Shown: positions 19,950 through 28,486 of the stretch, piece by piece
How the letters are laid out: every line of letters begins with the position of its first letter
Numbering within the stretch: position 1 is the first letter of the stretch
NCBI RefSeq assembly: GCF_028023675.1
Contig: NZ_JAQIOZ010000001.1
Span: 186,001 to 250,000, forward strand
Reading direction: 5' to 3'
Length of the DNA stretch: 64,000 nucleotides
Source: Primorskyibacter aestuariivivens
Lineage (GTDB): Bacteria; Pseudomonadota; Alphaproteobacteria; Rhodobacterales; Rhodobacteraceae
Position numbers and translations under genes: made by a program
The notes under the pieces: generated by a model
What the model was told of the DNA's origin: nothing
The model's database searches: none
What the model saw: only the letters and a program-made list of their open reading frames with translations

Positions 19950-20531
19950 GAACACGGCCTCGGCGCACCCATTTGCGCCCCCTAGGGAGTGGCATTTGTC
20001 AATCATCCTACCCAGGCCAATAAATCTCGGATGAATGACGAAAATATCGTTGAAATGGCCTCTCTTGTGTACGGCAGGCTGGATATGCGGTTTGGTAGCC
20101 ATCGCAGTTCACCCTACGTAGCACGCACGACGCGGGCGAGCGAAAAGCCAACGCCCCGAATCGCGACAGGACACTGAGTCCCTGCCTCAAAGCCCCTCCC
20201 GATAAAGCTGCAGCCCCCAGCGGCCGCACCCGAAATGCGGGAAAAATAAAATTTAAATAATGGCTTAGAGCATGGTAAATTTGCAACAAAACATTCAAAA
20301 AAACATATTTTGGTTGAATCAATATCTGCTCGGAACTCCCGCTGCGCGAGCTGACGCAAGGTAAACCTAGCTCTGGATTCCCAACAAAGGTTAATTTTCC
20401 GTTAAGACAACAAAGAATTTTACTTGGCCCCCTTAGAGGCCGCGAAGGCCCCTTGTTCTGGATCGTCTAATTGAGGCACCCGGCCCCCAATACCAACGAT
20501 TACGACAACTCGAATGGCAGGAGATTAATTA
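19950..20531. other. Gene-free stretch between acnA and the Hint gene
   Basis: About 580 bases carry no supported gene. The first half is of ordinary GC content. The part from about 20230 to 20340 is markedly AT-rich with A-runs and T-runs, unlike the surroundings. Short frames here (for example on the minus strand 20008-20322) have no start site or domain signal. The stretch does contain a perfect CtrA-type box and a GANTC site near 20376-20405, so it is probably the control region of the Hint gene. A small RNA cannot be excluded. Confidence 0.6.
20391..20405. promoter_or_regulatory. Perfect CtrA-binding consensus upstream of the Hint gene
   Basis: TTAATTTTCCGTTAA is an exact TTAA-N7-TTAA match, 127 bases upstream of the next start codon. 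A GATTC (CcrM methylation site, GANTC) lies at 20376-20380, 11 bases away. Together they suggest cell-cycle control of the Hint-domain gene. Confidence 0.6.
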
Positions 20532-21452
20532 ATGGCGAGTTTTTCCTATTCATCTGTTGCGACCTACATGCGGAATGGTGGATCCGAAAACTATTCACTG
20601 GATCTGGCCTCTGTGTCAGACACAAGTGGAACAATCACTGATGTCGATGGCGACGCCTTTTTCGAAAATGGCGAACCGCTGAACGCGCCAGAAAGCGGCA
20701 CGTTCCACGGCACCACGACAGACTCCAACGGAAACCTCGTTATGATCGTCGACAATGGCGACGGCACGATCTCGGTCTATGCTCAGGACACGTCTGCAAA
20801 TATCGATTTTTCGGGCATGTCCCCGATCCATATGACCAATGATGCGAATACCTCGGATTTGCAGTGCTTTGCCAAGGGGACGCTGATTGCCACGCCAAAT
20901 GGCGAACGTCCTGTCGAAGAGCTGACGATCGGCGATACGCTGACCTGCGCAGATGGTGGTGTTACAACCGTGCTGTGGGTTGGTCGCCAGCGCGTGAACA
21001 AGCTGTTCCTTGGGGCGCGCATGCAACCGGTCCGCATTCGCGCGGGCGCTTTGGGTGATGGCCTGCCGCACACGGATCTTACAGTTACGGCCGATCACGG
21101 CATGATCATGGACGGGGTGGTGGTCAATGCCTCCGTTATGGTGAATGGCGACACAGTTGAGTTTGTCCCGGCACGGGAACTGGAAGACACCTTTACGGTG
21201 TATCACATAGAAACCGAAAACCATGATGTGATCCTGGCAAATGGTGCCCATGCGGAAAGCTTTATCGACTATGTCGGGCGGCAGGCGTTCGAGAATTACC
21301 GTGAGTACGAAGCGCTCTACGGCTCGGAACGGATCATTCCGGAAATGACACTCCCGCGGGTTTCGTCGCTCCGCACCCTGCCGTCGGAAATCCGCGCACG
21401 GATGGGGATGACTGACCTAGTCCACGATTTGGACGACATCCTGTCGGCCTAA
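20532..21452 (+). CDS. Hint-domain (hedgehog/intein-type) protein
   Basis: The 306-residue protein has a roughly 110-residue N-terminal part rich in Gly, Ser, Thr and Asp, then a Hint_2-type domain (about 110-260). The domain starts CFAKGTLIATPNGERPVEEL, with the Cys in the position of the autocatalytic nucleophile, and contains TVTADHGMIMDG and VILANGAHAESF. Such proteins are numerous in Rhodobacterales and may self-cleave or autoprocess surface proteins. No classical signal peptide is visible, so secretion, if any, would use another route. AGGAGA precedes the ATG. A perfect CtrA box lies upstream and a strong terminator follows. Confidence 0.85.
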   Translation: MASFSYSSVATYMRNGGSENYSLDLASVSDTSGTITDVDGDAFFENGEPLNAPESGTFHGTTTDSNGNLVMIVDNGDGTISVYAQDTSANIDFSGMSPIHMTNDANTSDLQCFAKGTLIATPNGERPVEELTIGDTLTCADGGVTTVLWVGRQRVNKLFLGARMQPVRIRAGALGDGLPHTDLTVTADHGMIMDGVVVNASVMVNGDTVEFVPARELEDTFTVYHIETENHDVILANGAHAESFIDYVGRQAFENYREYEALYGSERIIPEMTLPRVSSLRTLPSEIRARMGMTDLVHDLDDILSA

Positions 21453-21506
21453 ACACAGCGGACGTCCGCCCGCGCGCCGTCAGTAAAACCCGCAATAAAC
21501 GAAACA

Positions 21507-21530
21507 CCCCGGAGCAGCCCTCCGGGGTTT
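21507..21530 (+). terminator. Intrinsic terminator after the Hint gene
   Basis: An 8-base stem CCCCGGAG with complement CTCCGGGG and a five-base loop is followed by TTT and a C/T-rich stretch, 54 bases after the stop codon. Confidence 0.75.
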
Positions 21531-21721
21531 CTCACATCTGCTTCTCTTGGTCAGGCAAACAGGGCACGATAAACACAACGCCCAGATTTTCGCCGATATG
21601 CAAAGGCTTTGTGCAATTCCCCGCCCATCGCGCTTTCGTGAGGCGACTTTGCTGACTTTCCCCGTTTATTTGCCCTTACCCCGCGACCAGATGGGGATGA
21701 GGCAGAACAAGGAACAAACAG

Positions 21722-21850
21722 ATGAAAATGGCATTGGTGATACTTCAGGCGGCTGCGCTGGTGCTTCTGGCGGTGATTGGCGCACATGGCGAAGATACGG
21801 AGCGCGCCTCCTGTCCGTCCAACGTGACCGGCGCTTACTGCGACCGCTGA
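21722..21850 (+). CDS. Small secreted peptide (42 aa)
   Basis: A 42-residue frame starts MKMALVILQAAALVLLAVIGAHG, a clear signal-like hydrophobic segment, and ends with a short polar tail carrying two cysteines (ASCPSNVTGAYCDR) that could form a disulfide. AAGGA stands 8 bases before the ATG. Its last 16 bases overlap the convergent ccmD gene. I recognise no family; it may be a small periplasmic peptide. Confidence 0.5.
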   Translation: MKMALVILQAAALVLLAVIGAHGEDTERASCPSNVTGAYCDR

Positions 21851-21999
21851 GACTTCGCGCGCGCCTCGACCTCGTCAAGCTCGGCGCGGATTTTGCGCGC
21901 TCGGGCCACGCTGGCCCAGATCAGCAGGGCCAGCAACACGAAACTGACCGCATAGGCCGACAGCACCGCGTCGGCATATTTCCCAAGATCTGGCATCAT
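21835..21999 (-). CDS. ccmD: Heme exporter accessory protein CcmD
   Basis: CcmD is a tiny inner-membrane protein that helps release haem-loaded CcmE from CcmABC during cytochrome c maturation. The 54-residue product has the expected layout: a short start MMPDLGKYADAVLSAY, one membrane segment (AVSFVLLALLIWASV) and a basic, helical cytoplasmic tail (ARARKIRAELDEVEAR). Its ATG overlaps the ccmC stop (ATGATG). The gene is too short for many gene finders. The usual next gene, ccmG, does not follow. Confidence 0.88.
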   Translation of the reverse strand: MMPDLGKYADAVLSAYAVSFVLLALLIWASVARARKIRAELDEVEARAKSQRSQ

Positions 22000-22727
22000 T
22001 GCATCCGCTCCCGCGCCAAAAGCGCCCGCATGCGGCGGGCGCGGATTTCCGTCTGGGTGCGGGTCAGGACCAGAACGATGAACAGAAGCACGAAGCCCGC
22101 GATGCAGACCAGCGCCGGATACCAGAAGATGTCTGCCACGTTCTCTTCCTTGTCGAGCGACAGCGACGCGCCTTGGTGCAGCCCCTGGTTCCAGAAATTC
22201 ACCGCGTAGCGTGACAGAACGGCAAAGACCGATCCCACGAGGCAGAGCACTGCGGTCAGGTCAGCGGCGGTGTCGTCGTTTTCAATGGCTTCCCAGAGCG
22301 CGATATAGCCGAGGTAGAACAGGAACAGGATCAGGAACGAGGTCAGCCGCGGGTCCCAGGCCCAGTAGGTGCCCCACATCGGCTGGCCCCAGATTGCCCC
22401 GGTAAAGAGCGCGATCAGCGTCATGACCATGCCCACGGGCGCGGCGGCGCGCGCGGCCAGAGCCGAAACATGATGACGGCGGATGATCCAGATCAGCGAG
22501 GCCACCAGCATCATGAACCACGCGTTGATCGCCATCAGCGCGGCAGGCACATGCAGGTAGAAAATCTTGACGGTCGAGCCCTGCCGGAAATCATCCGGCG
22601 TAAAGAAAAAGCCCCAGACCAGCCCGCCCGCGAGGCTGGCAATGGTCAGCACCCACAGGACTGGGATCACCTTGTTCGAGGTGTCGATGAACTTTTTCGG
22701 GTTCGCATATTCCCAGATCGAAGCCAT
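21996..22727 (-). CDS. ccmC: Heme exporter membrane protein CcmC
   Basis: CcmC presents haem to CcmE in the periplasm. The 243-residue protein has six membrane segments and the haem-handling tryptophan-rich motif WGTYWAWDPRLTS around 125-137. Conserved histidines flank it (YLHVPAALM before and the second near RYAVNFWNQGLHQGASL). Length is typical. It lies 71 bases after ccmB and overlaps ccmD. It needs CcmA, CcmB and CcmD to work; CcmE, CcmF and CcmH are not in the window. Confidence 0.96.
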   Translation of the reverse strand: MASIWEYANPKKFIDTSNKVIPVLWVLTIASLAGGLVWGFFFTPDDFRQGSTVKIFYLHVPAALMAINAWFMMLVASLIWIIRRHHVSALAARAAAPVGMVMTLIALFTGAIWGQPMWGTYWAWDPRLTSFLILFLFYLGYIALWEAIENDDTAADLTAVLCLVGSVFAVLSRYAVNFWNQGLHQGASLSLDKEENVADIFWYPALVCIAGFVLLFIVLVLTRTQTEIRARRMRALLARERMQ

Positions 22728-22798
22728 GACAGATACCTATTCGTGAATACGTTGGGTTTCCAGCGCGATTTTGGTCGCGGGCGCATTCATTGCGCAGC

Positions 22799-23455
22799 TC
22801 ACCTCAGGTTCACCCGCAACACTGCCGCAGAGGCAAAGGGCAAGAGCGCAATGACCGCCAGCGAAATCCCCGCCAGCATCAGAAGCGGCGTTTCCACCGC
22901 CATCCCGACAGCCCCGCGCCGCGCGACTTCAGCGCCAAAGATCAGCGTCGGCACGTAAAGCGGCAAGACCAGCAGCGAAAGAAGCAATCCGCCGCGTTTC
23001 AGCCCCACGGTCAGCGCCGCACCAAAGGTGCCAATCACCGACAACGCAGGCGTGCCGATGGCCAGCGAGATGACCAGCCACAGAAACCCGCCCTCGGGCA
23101 GGTTCAGCAGAATGCCCAGCACCGGTGCCGCCAGCACCAGCGGCAAACCGGTGGTCAGCCAATGGGCCAGCGCCTTGATCGACACGATCCCCTCCATCGG
23201 AAGGGGCGCGGTCGCCAGAAGGTCAAGAGAGCCGTCCTCCCAGTCCAGCGCGAGGATACGGTCCAGCGACAAAAGACAGGCCAGCAAGGACCCGAGCCAC
23301 AGGATGCCCGGTGCGATCCGCGCCAACAGCTCCGATTGCGGCCCTACGCCAAAGGGCACCAGCGTCACCACGATCAGGAAGAACGCAAGGCCAAGGCCGA
23401 ACCCGCCCCCGGCCCGGATCGACAGCGCAAGGTCGCGTTTCAGCAGCGCGATCAC
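22799..23455 (-). CDS. ccmB: Heme exporter protein CcmB
   Basis: CcmB is the membrane subunit of the CcmAB ABC transporter that drives release of holo-CcmE. The 218-residue protein has six membrane segments and the family opening [16 protein letters not shown], plus [12 protein letters not shown] near the C-terminus. It begins with GTG in a GTGA overlap with the ccmA stop codon, so the two subunits are translationally coupled. Confidence 0.95.
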   Translation of the reverse strand: MIALLKRDLALSIRAGGGFGLGLAFFLIVVTLVPFGVGPQSELLARIAPGILWLGSLLACLLSLDRILALDWEDGSLDLLATAPLPMEGIVSIKALAHWLTTGLPLVLAAPVLGILLNLPEGGFLWLVISLAIGTPALSVIGTFGAALTVGLKRGGLLLSLLVLPLYVPTLIFGAEVARRGAVGMAVETPLLMLAGISLAVIALLPFASAAVLRVNLR

Positions 23456-24066
23456 AGGAACACCTCGTCGAAATCATCCGCCGATTGCGGCTTGGCGCGG
23501 AACTGTCCCACATCCAGCACATCCGCATCCAGCCCAAGGTCGATATGCGTAGCAATCAGCGCCGATCCCCCCTGCCCCAGATGTGCGCGCACCGCGCCTG
23601 CGAACATCGCTACCGCCTCCACATCCAGCGACACGGTCGGTTCGTCCAGCACCCAGACAGGCCGCCCGGTGACCATCAGCCGCGCAAGGCCAAGGCGGCG
23701 TTTCTGCCCCGCCGAGAGGGCGCCCGCGGGGCGGTTTTGCAGCGGCTCCAGATGATAGGCCGCAAGCGCCGCGGCAATATCCCCGGTGCCAAAGACAGAG
23801 GCCCAGAAAGTCAGGTTCTCGGTCACGCTGAGCGTTGTCTTGAGCCCGTCAGCATGGGCGGCATAGGCCACGTTGTCTCCCGCGCCGCTGAGCGTCCCGG
23901 CATAGGGCGGTTGCAGCCCCGCGACGGTGCGCAGGAGCGTTGTCTTGCCAATCCCGTTGGGACCGCGCAGGACAAGCGCGCGACCCGGCGCAAGCGCAAA
24001 GCTCACAGCCTCAAGCACGGGAATGCCGCCACGGGTCACGGTCAGATTGTCTGCACTCAGGGTCAT
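23452..24066 (-). CDS. ccmA: Heme exporter ATP-binding protein CcmA
   Basis: CcmA is the ATPase of the CcmAB complex in cytochrome c maturation. It has 204 residues with Walker [10 protein letters not shown] (about 36-44), the signature [14 protein letters not shown] and Walker [14 protein letters not shown] chose the ATG at 24066 ([10 protein letters not shown]), which fits the family N-terminus; the open frame extends 17 codons upstream. It sits 54 bases downstream of the Mth938-like gene and overlaps ccmB. Confidence 0.95.
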   Translation of the reverse strand: MTLSADNLTVTRGGIPVLEAVSFALAPGRALVLRGPNGIGKTTLLRTVAGLQPPYAGTLSGAGDNVAYAAHADGLKTTLSVTENLTFWASVFGTGDIAAALAAYHLEPLQNRPAGALSAGQKRRLGLARLMVTGRPVWVLDEPTVSLDVEAVAMFAGAVRAHLGQGGSALIATHIDLGLDADVLDVGQFRAKPQSADDFDEVFL

Positions 24067-24120
24067 GGCCAAGCCGTATCGGAATTCCACAGTCTCAGAA
24101 AGGGTTTGGCCGCCCAAGCG

Positions 24121-24489
24121 TCATTCTGCCGCCGCGCCGACTGCGAGCGCGGCCAGCGCGATGCGACGTCCCTCGGACAAGAGCACGTTATAGGTACGGC
24201 AGGCCGCAGGCGTGGCCATGGTCTCGACCCCGATCCCGGCCTCTTCCAACTGGTGTCGCAGTATGGTGGGGATATGGGCGATCTCGGCGCCTGTGCCGAT
24301 AAACAGTACGTCAATCTCATCGGCCAGCGCCAGAAGCGGTGCGGCATCCTCCAACCCGCCCCAGACTTGCGTGCCGGTGGGCGCACAAATCATGTGGCCG
24401 GGATGGACCTGCCCGCCAATGCGGAACCCTTCAGAGCCATAGCCCTCAACCGGTTGGGCGTCGGTATAGGTAACTTCGTTCAATCTCAT
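24121..24489 (-). CDS. Mth938-like domain protein (DUF498)
   Basis: This 122-residue single-domain protein starts MRLNEVTYTDAQPVEGYG and matches the Mth938-like/DUF498 fold, related to a human mitochondrial complex I assembly factor. The conserved central motif IGTGAEIAHIPTILRHQLEEAGIGVETM-like block lies around 63-91 and is followed by TYNVLLSEGRRIA. The gene often lies between secDF and ccm genes in Rhodobacterales, as here. The molecular role in bacteria is unknown. Confidence 0.85.
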   Translation of the reverse strand: MRLNEVTYTDAQPVEGYGSEGFRIGGQVHPGHMICAPTGTQVWGGLEDAAPLLALADEIDVLFIGTGAEIAHIPTILRHQLEEAGIGVETMATPAACRTYNVLLSEGRRIALAALAVGAAAE

Positions 24490-24540
24490 GGGAGGGGATA
24501 TAGCGTGACTGGCGGGGATGGGGAATGCCAAGTTGTGCCA

Positions 24541-25299
24541 TCAGTCCCACAGCGGCACACCGGACACCACCGCCACCGCAATCACCGCATAAGCCGCCCA
24601 GCGATAGGTTTTCTCATATCGCGGATCAAACAGGTGCTGCCCGATCAATGACGTGATGAAGTAAGGCACCGCCAACAGCCCTGCGACCACCACCATCTGC
24701 CAGTTCGACACGCCTGCAATTAGCAGGTTGGCAAAGACCACCACATCCAGCATCGCAAGATAGAGGATCGTATTGGCGCGCACAGTCTGCGCCGCCTTGA
24801 GCCCGGCCAGATAGAACAGGATCACCACCGGCCCGGTCAGCCCGGTCATACCACCCGCCAGGCCGGCCCCCAGCCCGATCGCTACCAGCCCCGGGCGGGT
24901 CACCATCCCGCGATAGCGCCATCCGGTGACAAGCGACACCAACGTGACCCCGGCAATCCCCGTCACGATCCAGCGGATCGTGTCCTGTGGCAGCGATGTC
25001 ATCGCCCAGACGCCCAGTGGCACGGTGAGCATGGCCGCAACCGCCATCAGCGCGACCTCGCCCCGGTCCGCATACCCCCAGGCACGGGGCAAAAGCGCCG
25101 AGGTGGAGGCAATGCCCGTGAGGGTGATCACGATGATCACGTCGGCGGGTGGCAGGTATCGCCCCGCCACCGGCACAAAGATCAGCGCGGTGCCAAAACC
25201 AGTGAAGCCGCGGACAATGCCCGCGCACCCGATCGTCAACGCCATCCAGCCCAGCCCCGGCACGGCAAGTGCCGAGACGAGCCAGTCAGGCATCCACAT
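24541..25299 (-). CDS. TSUP (TauE/SafE) family membrane transporter
   Basis: This 252-residue inner-membrane protein has about eight hydrophobic segments and the two family repeats, each opening with a Gly-Phe-rich loop: GFTGFGTALIFVPV and GGMTGLTGPVVILFYLAG. TSUP proteins move sulfite, sulfoacetate or other organosulfonates. Its N-terminal codons overlap the 3' end of secF by 14 bases, and 51 bases separate it from the Mth938-like gene, so it is read with the sec-ccm run. The substrate is not evident, and it probably joined this cluster by insertion. Confidence 0.85.
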   Translation of the reverse strand: MWMPDWLVSALAVPGLGWMALTIGCAGIVRGFTGFGTALIFVPVAGRYLPPADVIIVITLTGIASTSALLPRAWGYADRGEVALMAVAAMLTVPLGVWAMTSLPQDTIRWIVTGIAGVTLVSLVTGWRYRGMVTRPGLVAIGLGAGLAGGMTGLTGPVVILFYLAGLKAAQTVRANTILYLAMLDVVVFANLLIAGVSNWQMVVVAGLLAVPYFITSLIGQHLFDPRYEKTYRWAAYAVIAVAVVSGVPLWD

Positions 25300-26257
25300 T
25301 CCCGAACTGGTTGCCGGTGTTTTCCGGGTCGGTCTTGGACCAGTCGCGTTTCACGCCGAGTACCAGAAGCACGGTCGAGGCCACGAAGATCGACGAATAG
25401 GTGCCCACGATCACGCCCCAGATCATCGCAAATACGAAGCCACGGATCACGTCCCCGCCCAGCACGAAAAGCGCGATCAGAGCCAATAGCGTGGTGACAG
25501 AGGTCATGAAGGTCCGGCTCAGCGTTTCGTTGATCGACAGGTTCAGAACCTCGCGCAGCGGCCGTTTCTTGAACTTCATCAGGTTCTCGCGCACCCGGTC
25601 GAACACGACCACCGTATCGTTGAGCGAATAGCCAACGATGGTCAGCAGCGCCGCGATAATCGCCAGGTCGAACTTGATCTGGAGCTCGGAAAAGATGCCG
25701 ATGGTCAGGATCACGTCATGCACAAGTGCCGCCACCGCGCCCAGCGCGAACTGCCATTCAAAGCGCAGCCAGATATAGATCAGCACCGCGCCGATGGCGA
25801 GCACCACGGCAATGGCCGCGGTCTGGATCAATTCACCCGACACTTTCGGCCCGACCGATTCCACCGAGACGAACTTGATATCCGGTGTGACGGTTTTCAG
25901 CGCTTCCTGCACTGCCGCGATCACATCGGCGGTCACGCTTTCCTGGCCATCTTGCGCCTGAATGCGGATCATGGCGACGTTCTGGTCTTCGTCAAAGGTG
26001 GGGTCGAACACCTCGGAAATCACCACATCGCCCAGCTCAAGCGGTGCCAGAGCATCGCGGTACTGGCCCACGTCGATAGTCTGTGCGCTTTCCGTGCGGA
26101 TCGTCGTACCGCCACGAAAGTCGATGCCGTAATTCAGCCCCTGCAACATGAAGCTGACAAAGGCCGCCACCATCAGCGCGGCGGAAATCCCCAGCCACAG
26201 CTTGGGCCGGGAAAAGAAATCCCAGTTGGTGCCCTGAGGTACAAGTTTCAGTCGCAT
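25286..26257 (-). CDS. secF: Protein translocase subunit SecF
   Basis: SecF works with SecD to use the proton gradient to complete protein export through SecYEG. The 323-residue protein has the usual first membrane segment, a periplasmic domain opening with YGIDFRGGT (about 46-54), and five further membrane segments including SLNDTVVVFDRVRENL, the family signature. Three bases separate it from secD. Length is typical. Confidence 0.97.
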   Translation of the reverse strand: MRLKLVPQGTNWDFFSRPKLWLGISAALMVAAFVSFMLQGLNYGIDFRGGTTIRTESAQTIDVGQYRDALAPLELGDVVISEVFDPTFDEDQNVAMIRIQAQDGQESVTADVIAAVQEALKTVTPDIKFVSVESVGPKVSGELIQTAAIAVVLAIGAVLIYIWLRFEWQFALGAVAALVHDVILTIGIFSELQIKFDLAIIAALLTIVGYSLNDTVVVFDRVRENLMKFKKRPLREVLNLSINETLSRTFMTSVTTLLALIALFVLGGDVIRGFVFAMIWGVIVGTYSSIFVASTVLLVLGVKRDWSKTDPENTGNQFGNVDA

Positions 26258-26260
26258 CGC

Positions 26261-27922
26261 TTACACCTCAATCGTTTTGGGACGGCGGCGTTCAAACCAG
26301 ATGACAATCATCAGCCGCGTGACAAAGATCGCCGTGAAGACCGAGGTGAGAATGCCCAGCCCCAGCGTGATGGCAAAGCCGCGCACCGGGCCGGAGCCCA
26401 TGGCAAACAGGATCACGGCGGTGATGAAGGTGGTGATATTGGCGTCCACAATGGCGCTCAGCGCCTTTTCATAGCCCAGCTCAATCGCCCTCGCCGGGCC
26501 CTTGGCGGTGCGCAGCTCTTCGCGGATCCGCTCAAACACCAGCACATTGGCGTCCACGGCCATACCCACAGTCAGGACGATCCCTGCAATCCCCGGCAAG
26601 GTTAGCGTACCGCCGATTGCAGACAAGAGACCGAAGATCAGGCAGATATTGATGATCAGCGCCACATTCGCAAACAGACCAAAGAGCCCGTAGCTCAGCC
26701 CCATAAAGACCAGAACCGCAGCAAAAGCCACTATCGTGGCCACTTTGCCCGCGTCGATGCTGTCCTGGCCCAATTCCGGCCCGATGGTGCGTTCCTCAAG
26801 GAAATTTAGCCCCGCAGGCAGCGCACCGGCGCGCAACAACACGGCCAGGTTGGTGGATTCCTCGACCGTGAAATTGCCGGTGATAATGCCCGATCCGCCC
26901 GGAATATGGGATTGGATCACAGGGGCGGAAATCACCTCGCTATCAAGCACGATGGCAAAGGGATTGCCGATATTCTCCGCCGTATAGTCGCCGAACTTGC
27001 GCGCGCCCGACGGGTTAAAGCGGAAATTCACCGCTGGCCGCCCGTTCTGGTCAAAGGCAGGCTGCGCATCGACAAGTTCCTCACCGGTCACCACGGGGGT
27101 TTCCTCAAGAATGTAGTAGAGCCCCTCTTCGTCAAGCGACGGCAGCACTTCATTGCCGATCCCCGGCTCGGCATTTTCGTCCGAGGTCCGGCTCACCACC
27201 GGCTGGAAGGTCAGCTGCGCGGTTGTCCCGATGATGTCCTTGAGTTCCTGCGCCGAGCCAAGACCCGGCACCTGGATGAGAATACGGTCAGCACCCTGAC
27301 GCTGGATCGTGGGTTCGCGGGTGCCCACCTCGTCAATCCGGCGACGAATGATCTCAAGGCTTTGCTGCACGGTGCGGTCATCCGTGGCGCGGCGTTCGGC
27401 CTCGGAAAGCGTGACGATCAGAGTGTCGCCCTCTGCGCTCACGTCCAGGTCCTGTTCGCCTGCGGAAGTGACAGAGACCACCGGCTGCGCCAGACCGCGC
27501 ACCACTTCGATGGCGCGCGCCATGTTCTCCGGGTTGGAAATTTTCACATGTAGCTCATCGGCAGGCGATGGTTGGCGGCGGATCGTGCCGACCGTGTCCC
27601 GCTCGGGGCGCAGCACGTCGCGCACATCGGGCCAGAGCGCCTTGATCCGGCTTTCATAGACATCCTCGACCTGTACCTCGGCCAGAAGATGCGCGCCACC
27701 CCGCAGGTCGAGCCCAAGGTTGACCAGAGACGAGGGCAGGAAAGACGGCCATTGCCCGGCCTGTTCGGTCAGCTCGGGCGTTTCGCCCCGCACTTCAATC
27801 GCGGCGACAGCGTCATTGGCACCCTCAACGCGCGTGTAAAACGCATTCGGCAGGGCCATGACAAGCCCCGCCGCACAGAGCACCCAGATGAGCACCCGTT
27901 TCCAGAGATCAATCTGCAGCAT
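26261..27922 (-). CDS. secD: Protein translocase subunit SecD
   Basis: SecD has a large periplasmic domain and six membrane segments and pulls translocating proteins outward. The 553-residue product carries LGLDLRGGAHLL around 69-80, the P1 domain with the RRIDEVGTREPTIQRQG stretch, and the membrane signature GMAVDANVLVFERIREEL. The N-terminal membrane helix precedes the domain. It lies between yajC and secF in the standard order. Confidence 0.97.
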   Translation of the reverse strand: MLQIDLWKRVLIWVLCAAGLVMALPNAFYTRVEGANDAVAAIEVRGETPELTEQAGQWPSFLPSSLVNLGLDLRGGAHLLAEVQVEDVYESRIKALWPDVRDVLRPERDTVGTIRRQPSPADELHVKISNPENMARAIEVVRGLAQPVVSVTSAGEQDLDVSAEGDTLIVTLSEAERRATDDRTVQQSLEIIRRRIDEVGTREPTIQRQGADRILIQVPGLGSAQELKDIIGTTAQLTFQPVVSRTSDENAEPGIGNEVLPSLDEEGLYYILEETPVVTGEELVDAQPAFDQNGRPAVNFRFNPSGARKFGDYTAENIGNPFAIVLDSEVISAPVIQSHIPGGSGIITGNFTVEESTNLAVLLRAGALPAGLNFLEERTIGPELGQDSIDAGKVATIVAFAAVLVFMGLSYGLFGLFANVALIINICLIFGLLSAIGGTLTLPGIAGIVLTVGMAVDANVLVFERIREELRTAKGPARAIELGYEKALSAIVDANITTFITAVILFAMGSGPVRGFAITLGLGILTSVFTAIFVTRLMIVIWFERRRPKTIEV

Positions 27923-27944
27923 CCGCCGCTCCCGTCAGTTGGGG

Positions 27945-28232
27945 TCAGGACTTGGCAGGCTCGGTCTTGTTGAGCACCTGAGCGATGGTCGACTGCACAA
28001 CGCGCACGCGGACGCCGTCGGCAATCTCGACCTCAAGCTCATTGTCTTCCTTGACCTTGACGACCTTGCCAATGAGCCCGCCCTGGGTCACGACCTGATC
28101 GCCCTTGCGCAATGCGTTCACCATGTTCTGGTGCTCTTTCATCTTTTTCTGCTGCGGGCGGATCAGCAGGAAATACATGATCGCGAAGATCAGGATCAGC
28201 GGAATGAATTGCGCAATCGCATTGCCTTCCAT
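27945..28232 (-). CDS. yajC: Preprotein translocase subunit YajC
   Basis: YajC is a small single-span membrane protein associated with SecDF. The 95-residue protein has the membrane segment FIPLILIFAIMYFLLIRPQQKKMKEH (about 9-34 in two halves) and the SH3-like KGDQVVTQGGLIGKVV region. It is the first gene of the minus-strand sec-ccm run; its promoter should lie in the 254 bases toward serS, where I see no other gene. Confidence 0.96.
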   Translation of the reverse strand: MEGNAIAQFIPLILIFAIMYFLLIRPQQKKMKEHQNMVNALRKGDQVVTQGGLIGKVVKVKEDNELEVEIADGVRVRVVQSTIAQVLNKTEPAKS

Positions 28233-28486
28233 CGGGGAGGTCCTTTCGAAAAATGGGGTCGTGCGGGGGCCTCCCGCAGAGTTTGCGCGAACCTATGCGC
28301 GCAAGGGGCGGTTTGCAAGGCGCTGCGGGGCCGGAAATGGGCTGTATCGTGATTAACCGCTGCTCGGTTTACCGAATCTCCACAGGTTTCCCCGAGATGC
28401 GCTGTACGCGCCGTCGCGGCCCTACCCTTGCCCAAAGCTTTGGTGCATAACGCGCGCGCGACTCATTCAAACCAGAGGACAAAAAG

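Noticed and set aside
20008-20322. A 104-codon minus-strand frame in the gap before the Hint gene
   Set aside because: It has no ribosome binding site or domain signal and spans the abrupt change to AT-rich DNA, so I do not call it a gene.
28233-28486. A riboswitch or tRNA between yajC and serS
   Set aside because: I find no cloverleaf or known aptamer core. The stretch looks like an ordinary divergent promoter region.
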